Below the pieces are notes generated by a model. It was given only the letters and a program-made list of their open reading frames with translations. It made no database searches and had not been told where the DNA came from. From positions 110,596,506 through 110,660,505 of the forward strand of contig NC_067472.1 in the NCBI RefSeq assembly GCF_947179515.1: a DNA stretch of 64,000 nt, in the 5' to 3' direction. The position numbers and the translations under genes are program-made. Position 1 is the stretch's first letter; every line of letters begins with the position of its first letter. Shown one piece after another: positions 58,323-64,000 of the stretch. Origin of the DNA: Apodemus sylvaticus. Taxonomy: Eukaryota; Chordata; Mammalia; Rodentia; Muridae.

Positions 58323-61300
58323 ATGATAGGAAGTAACAATCACTATTCCTTAATATCTCTTAACATCAATGGACTTAATGCCCCAATAAAAAGACACAGA
58401 CTAACTGACTGGATACATAAACAGGACCCTACATTTTGCTGCTTACAGGAAACACACCTCAGGGTCAAAGACAAACACTACCTTAGAGTAAAAGGCTGGA
58501 AGACATCTTACAAGCAAATGGTCTCATGAAACAAGCTGGAGTAGCCATTTTAATATCAGATAAAATTGACTTTCAAGCCAAAGTCATCAAAAGAGACTCT
58601 GAGGGACACTTCTTGCTGGTCAAAGGAAAAATACAACAAGAAGAACTCTCAATCCTGAACATCTATGCTCCAAATGCAAGGGCACCCTCTTTCATAAAAG
58701 AAACTTTATTAAAACTCAAAGCACACATTGCACCTAACGCAATAATTGTGGGTGACTTCAACACTGCACTTTCCTCAATGGACCGATCAGGAAAACAGAA
58801 ACTAAACAAGGACACAATGAAACTAATTGAAGCTTTGGACCAATTAGATTTAACAGATATATATAGAACATTCTATCCTAAAACAAAAGAATATACCTTT
58901 TTTTCAGCACCTCATGGTACCTTCTCCAAAATCGACCATAAAATTGGTCACAAGACAGACCTCAACAAATATAAGAAGATCGAACTAATCCCATGCCTCC
59001 TATCTGATCACTATGGAGTAAAAGTGGTCTTCAATAGCAACAGAAACAATAGAAAACCCACATACACGTGGAAATTGAACAATACTCTACTCAATGATAC
59101 CTTGGTCAAGGAAGAAATAAAGAAAGAAATTAAAGACTTTTTAGAACACAATGAAAATGAAAACACAACATACCCAAATCTATGGGACACAATGAAAGCA
59201 GTGCTAAGAGGAAAGCACATAGCCCTGAGTGCTTCCAAAAAGAAAATGGAGAGAGCATACATTACCAGCTTAATGACACACCTGAAAGCCCTAGAACAAA
59301 AAGAAGCTATTTCACCCAGGAGGAGTAGAAGGCAGGAAATCATCAAACTCAGGGCCGAAATCAATCAAGTAGAAACAAAGAGAACCATACAAAAAATCAA
59401 CAAAACCAGGAGCTGGTTCTTTGAGAAAATCAACAAGATAGATAAACCCTTAGCCAGACTGACCAAAGGGCACAGAGAAAGTATCCAAATTAACAAACTT
59501 AGAAATGAAAAGGGAGATATAACAACGGAAACTGAGGAAATCCAAAAAATCATCAGATCCTACTACAAGAGCCTGTATTCAACACAACTGGAGAATCTGG
59601 AGGAAATGGACAATTTCCTTGACAGATACCAAATACCAAAATTAAATCAGGACCAACTAGACCATCTAAACAGTCCCATAAAGCCTAAAGAAATAGAAGG
59701 AGTCATAGAAAGTCTTCCAACCAAAAAAAGCACAGGACCAGATGGTTTCAGTGCAGAATTCTACCAGACCTTCAAAGAAGAGTTAACACCAATACTCTTC
59801 AAACTATTCCACAAAATAGAAACAGAAGGAACACTACCCAATTCCTTCTACGAAGCCACAATTACGCTGATACCAAAGCCACACAAAGATCCAACAAAGA
59901 AAGAGAACTTCAGACCAATTTCCCTTATGAACATCGATGCAAAAATACTCAATAAAATTCTTGCCAACCGAATCCAAGAACACATCAAAACGATCATCCA
60001 CCATGATCAAGTAGTCTTTATCCCGGGAATGCAGGGTTGGTTCAATATACAGAAATCCATCAATACAATCCACTACATAAACAAACTCAAAGAACAAAAC
60101 CACATGGTCATTTCATTGGATGCTGAAAAGGCATTTGACAAAATTCAGCATCCTTTCATGCTTAAAGTCTTGGAAAGAACAGGAATTCAAGGCCCATACC
60201 TAAACATAGTAAAAGCAATATACAGCAAACCGGTAGCCAGCATCAAACTAAATGGAGAGAAACTTGAAGCAACCCCACTGAAATCAGGGACCAGACAAGG
60301 CTGCCCCCTTTCTCCTTATCTTTTCAATATTGTACTTGAGGTACTAGCTCGGGCAATTCGACAACATAAGTAGGTCAAAGGGATACAAATTGGAAAGGAG
60401 GAAGTCAAACTATCATTATTTGCAGACAACATGATAGTCTACCTAAGTGACCCAAAAAACTCCACTAGAGGGCTCCTAAAGCTGATAAACAACTTCAGCA
60501 AAGTGGCAGGTTATAAAATCAACTCAAGCAAATCAGTGGCCTTCCTATACTCAAAGGATAAGCAGGCTGAGAAAGAAATTAGGGAAATGACCCCCTTCAC
60601 AATAGCCACAAACAGTATAAAGTATCTTGGGGTGACTCTTACCAAACATGTGAAAGATCTGTATGACAAGAACTTCAAGACTCTGAAGAAGGAAATGGAA
60701 GAAGACCTCAAAAAATGGGAAAACCTCCCAGGCTCATGGATCGGTAGGATTAATATAGTTAAAATGGCCATTTTGCCAAAAGCAATATACAGATTCAATG
60801 CAATACCCATCAAAATCCCAACTCAATTCTTCACAGAGTTAGAAAGAGCAATTATCAAATTCATCTGGAACAACAAAAAACCCAGGATAGCTAAAACTAT
60901 TCTCAGCAACAAAAGAAAATCTGGGGGAATCAGTATCCCTGACCTCAAGCAATACTACAGAGCAATAGTGTTAAAAACTGCATAGTATTGGTACAGTGAC
61001 AGGCACGCAGATCAATGGAACAGGATTGAAGATCCAGAAATGAACCCACACACCTATGGCCACTTGATCCTCGACAAAGAGGCTGAAAACATCCAATGGA
61101 AAAAAGATAGCCTTTTCAACAAATGGTGCTGGTTCAACTGGAGGTCAGCATGCAGAAGAATGCGAATTGATCCATCCTTGTCTCCTTGTACTAAGCTCAA
61201 ATCCAAATGGATCAAGGACCTCCACATAAAGCCAGACACTCTGAAGCTAATAGAAAAGAAACTGGGGAAGACCCTTGAGGACATCGGTACAGGGAGAAAG

Positions 61301-62147
61301 TTTCTGAACAGAACACCAATAGCGTATGCTCTAAGAGCAAGAATTGACAAATGGGACCTCATAAGGTTACAGAGTTTCTGTAAGGCAAAGGACACCATCA
61401 AGAGGACAGATCGGCAACCAACAAATTGGGAAAAGATCTTCACCAATCCTACCTACATCAGATAGAGGGCTAATATCCAATATATATAAAGAACTCAAGA
61501 AGTTAGACTCCAGAAAACCGAACAACCCTATTAAAAATGGGGTACAGAGTTAAACAAAGAATTCTCACCTGAAGAACTTCGGATGGCGGAGAAGCATCTT
61601 AAAAAAATGCTCAACTTCATTAATCATTAGGGAAATGCAAATCAAAACAACCCTAAGATTTCATCTTACACCAGTCAGAATGGCTAAGATTAAAAATTCA
61701 GGAGACAGCAGGTGTTGGAGAGGGTGTGGAGAAAGAGGAACACTCCTCCACTGCTGGTGGGGTTGCAAATTGGTACAACCACTCTGGAAATCAGTCTGGC
61801 GGTTCCTCCGAAAACTGGGCACCTCACTTCCAGAAGATCCTGATATACCACTCCTGGACATATACCCAGAGGATTCCCCAGCATGTAATAAGGATACATG
61901 CTCTACTATGTTCATAGCAGCCCTATTTATAATTGCCAGATGCTGGAAAGAACCCAGGTATCCCTCAACAGAAGAGTGGATGCAAAAAATGTGGTATATC
62001 TACACAATGGAGTACTATTCAGCCATTAGAAACAATGAATTCATGAAATTCTTAGGCAAATGGATGGAGCTAGAGAACATCATACTAAGTTTAGTTCATA
62101 AACTAACTTTAGATCATACTAAACTTAGTATGATGTTCTCTATTTAG
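58323..62147 (+). pseudogene. ORF2: LINE-1 ORF2, copy B: frameshifts, stops, FADN and palindromic insertion
   Basis: It starts as copy A (MIGSNNHYSLISLNINGLN) but is broken by six lesions before its end. These are a one-base deletion near 58505 in the endonuclease region, a TAG at 60371-60373 (in copy A, GAG), a TAG at 60983-60985 (TGG in A), a 4-base duplication near 61449, a one-base loss near 61535 and a one-base gain near 61604. The C-terminus is also replaced because of a 91-bp insertion at 62091-62181. The reverse-transcriptase box is FADN (60419-60430), as in copy A. Open pieces: 58526-60373, 60431-60985, 61040-61465, 61635-62147. Confidence 0.95.
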
Positions 62148-62181
62148 TTCATACTTAGTCCATACTTAGTTCATACTAAGT
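62071..62181. repeat. Inverted repeat within a 91-bp insertion in copy B
   Basis: The 23 bases 62071-62093 are repeated as an exact reverse complement at 62120-62142, separated by 26 bases. Then come three short direct repeats of a CATACT(T/A)AGT motif ending at 62181. Copy A has none of this: its text passes directly from CATACTAAGT to GAGGTAACCC. Confidence 0.93.
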
Positions 62182-62493
62182 GAGGTAACCCAGACTCAAA
62201 AGGTGAATCATGGTATGCACTCACTAATAAGTGGTTATTAACCTAGAAAACTGGAATACCCAAAACATAATCCACACATCAAATGAGATACAAGAAGAAA
62301 GGAGGAGTGGTCCCTGGTTCTGGAAAGACTCAGTGAAACAGTATTCGGCAAAACCAGAACGGGGAACTGGGAAGGGGTGGGAGGGAGGACAGGGGAAGAG
62401 AAGGGGGCTTATGGGACTTTCGGGGAGTGGGGGGGGGGCTAGAAAAGGGGAAATCATTTGAAATGTAAATAAATTATATCGAATAAAAAAAAC
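62182..62493 (+). terminator. L1 copy B 3' UTR with G-rich tract
   Basis: Same layout as copy A, with a longer G run (GTGGGGGGGGG near 62429) and a GAATAAAAAAAA tail. Confidence 0.85.
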
Positions 62494-62506
62494 CATTTAT
62501 TTCTGA
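62494..62506 (+). repeat. Right target-site duplication of L1 copy B
   Basis: CATTTATTTCTGA, identical to 55846-55858. Confidence 0.93.
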
Positions 62507-63829
62507 TTCTTGTTGTTAGAAATATAGGACACCCACATCCACATATTAAGACAGGCGCTCAAATATGGCATTGCTAATGTTCAAACTAAGACTGAGAGAC
62601 TGAGACTGTCTACACAGATAGCTTTCATCTGCTTTTGAGATAAATACTTATAAAGTCTAATAGTTTTGAGTCAACAAAATAGATATTATAAAGAACTAAA
62701 AACACATAGAGGATGTAAATATGGTTAATATTCAGTAACAGTAGTTCAACCGTATAAAATGTATAGAGTTATGAATCATCAAAAACAAGGCAAAAGTCTT
62801 AATAGATTTGGAAAAATAACATAAAATTCTACAGTTTTGACTCAATAAATGATACCTCAGAAAAGTGAACACACCACTTTTTATGTACTAATGTCTGCAT
62901 ATTAAGGACACACAAAGAAAACAATCTGTAACTTTGAAAATATAAGCTATCACCTGCAAAATTAGATGCAGGAGGTTTTGACTATCTCTGAGGTGTACAC
63001 TGTGTGCTGAACAGCCTGCAACATGGTAAGAAAAGTAAAAGAATCAGGGAAGAATGGAAAGGAAAAGTCAAAAGTATAATTATAAGCAGATGACAGTGTG
63101 ATACACATAGGGCATCAAAGGGAATCAGCAGAAATAAACTAGGGAAACTAATTAGAAAATGTAAATAAAATTTCCAGCTACACATTCACTACAAGCCAGC
63201 AAGAATGTCCCACTGTACCAATAATGAACCATAAAATGCAAAATAAAATGAGATCATTTACAACATTGCTGAAAACACTCTCAAATATTTTTAAGAATTA
63301 AACTAATAAAGAATAAGCAATTGTTTTAAGAGAAAGATATAAAGCTCCTATTGAAGACCTTAGAAGGGCATATAAATAACATACTCATTGCATTTTCAAA
63401 TCTCATTATTTAACCTTGATAGAAGATCATTTCTTCCTTCCTCAACTTAGTCTATAAACTCAATGAATTTCACTGAAAGCTATGGTGAGGATTTAGGGGA
63501 GAACATGGAAAGATATGCTAAAAGAGTAGGATATTGGGGCCATATTTAAAAGTAAGTGCAAGTTGAGGTGTTTGAACACATGGACTTGAACATAGACTAG
63601 TAGAGTCTTGATTTCTGAACATCTTAAAGCAGAATGAGCACTGGGAATGTATTCCTGCTTTTCCTTGTTCAAGTTTTCAGACCACAACAATGAGCAAGGC
63701 AGTTCAACTAGGACCAAGTAAACTCCATGATCTGAGGAGCCACAGTTGTGATTCTGTATGCTCAGCTAATACCAGTTGTAACAGTACTGGAAAGGAAAGG
63801 AAAATTTAATGAGAACTAGGCATTTTTAC
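62507..63829. other. Unassigned AT-rich sequence (possible intron of the flanking candidate gene)
   Basis: No further exon is recognised on either strand. Confidence 0.35.
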
Positions 63830-63979
63830 AGTAGTCTCCCAGATCTTCAGCTGAGTCCTTAAAAACATGTTTGTAGGTAAAACACCTGAGAGAACCACAT
63901 GATAGAAATCAATCATGTCGGGTACAGTGATATTGCCCTGGTAATTAAGGTCAAAGTCTGCTATTGTCCAGTTAGTCAT
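63830..63979 (-). CDS. Candidate coding exon with an EF-hand-like calcium-binding loop (partial gene)
   Basis: On the minus strand a 150-bp stretch lies between a possible acceptor (…AAGCCCAG|ATG, AG at 63981-63980) and a possible donor (ACTACT|GTAAAA, GT at 63829-63828). It is exactly 50 codons without a stop. The peptide contains FDLNYQGNITVPD. The 12-residue loop D-L-N-Y-Q-G-N-I-T-V-P-D (63952-63917) has D at 1, N at 3, G at 6, I at 8 and an acidic residue at 12, as in EF-hands, followed by a helical-looking MIDFYHVVL. The gene cannot be named. The acceptor's pyrimidine tract lies partly outside the window. It could also be a retrocopy fragment, since the same frame stays open to the window edge. 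Confidence 0.45.
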
Positions 63980-64000
63980 CTGGGCTTGGTGCAAAGTGGA

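Larger units (their letters stand above)
55859..62493 (+). mobile_element. Full-length rat-type LINE-1, copy B (ORF2 broken)
   Basis: This 6635-bp element has a complete 5' end (CTCGGTGGCGGCGGC...), ORF1 57058-58263, a broken ORF2 58323-62147, a 3' UTR and an A-rich tail. It is flanked by perfect 13-bp direct repeats. By eye it is very similar to copy A, with scattered differences. Perfect target-site duplications indicate that the defects in ORF2 are either recent or were copied from an already damaged template. Confidence 0.96.

Overview
This is AT-rich, CA/GA-microsatellite-rich mammalian DNA from a murine rodent, most probably rat (Rattus). Three things point there: the young LINE-1 copies carry a rat-type 3' UTR (G-rich tract followed by an A-rich end), their ORF1 contains 66-bp tandem units in the coiled coil as described for rat L1, and the SINEs are rodent B1/B2/B3 types. 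I find no host protein-coding gene inside the window that I can name. The one host-gene candidate is a 150-bp, phase-0 exon on the minus strand at the far right end (63830-63979) that encodes an EF-hand-like loop. The rest looks intergenic or intronic.

Layout. 1-1360: CA-rich sequence with a ~200-bp segment present twice. 1360-9000: unassigned sequence with CT/CA/GA simple repeats (3.5-3.8 kb and 6.9-7.1 kb) and a possible LTR-derived repeat near 4.5-5.1 kb. 9.0-11.2 kb: MaLR-type LTR sequences. 11.67-14.36 kb: a 5'-inverted (twin-primed) L1 with a clear target-site duplication. 15.87-16.35 kb and 19.5-19.8 kb: 5'-truncated minus-strand L1s. 20-24 kb: mostly unassigned. 24.88-31.42 kb: full-length L1 copy A, nested inside the inverted part of an older L1. 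32-39 kb: B1, MER5-like and MIR fragments and an LTR-like block. 39.3-43.3 kb: L1/Lx 3' fragments, a B2 and a hexanucleotide repeat. 43-52 kb: unassigned sequence with MIR, B2, B3 and a hAT-type fragment. 52.1-53.9 kb: Lx-type 3' UTR patchwork. 55.86-62.49 kb: full-length L1 copy B. 62.5-63.8 kb: unassigned. 63.83-64.0 kb: candidate EF-hand exon.

How the main genes work together. Each full-length L1 encodes ORF1 (coiled-coil RNA-binding chaperone) and ORF2 (endonuclease plus reverse transcriptase), which together perform target-primed reverse transcription. In copy A both frames are open end to end (423 and 1274 aa) and all endonuclease residues I checked are present. However, the reverse-transcriptase motif reads FADN instead of FADD, so the element is probably catalytically disabled. 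Copy B keeps an open ORF1 (401 aa, one 22-aa coiled-coil unit fewer), but its ORF2 is broken by stops, frameshifts and a 91-bp palindromic insertion. It also carries FADN. The two codons could descend from a CpG-containing GAC-GAC pair, which gives a simple deamination explanation for the loss.

I did not find a previously undescribed biological system. The most interesting material is the structure and inactivation history of these L1 copies, plus the candidate exon at the edge. All repeat-family names come from recall of consensus sequences, not from a database search.
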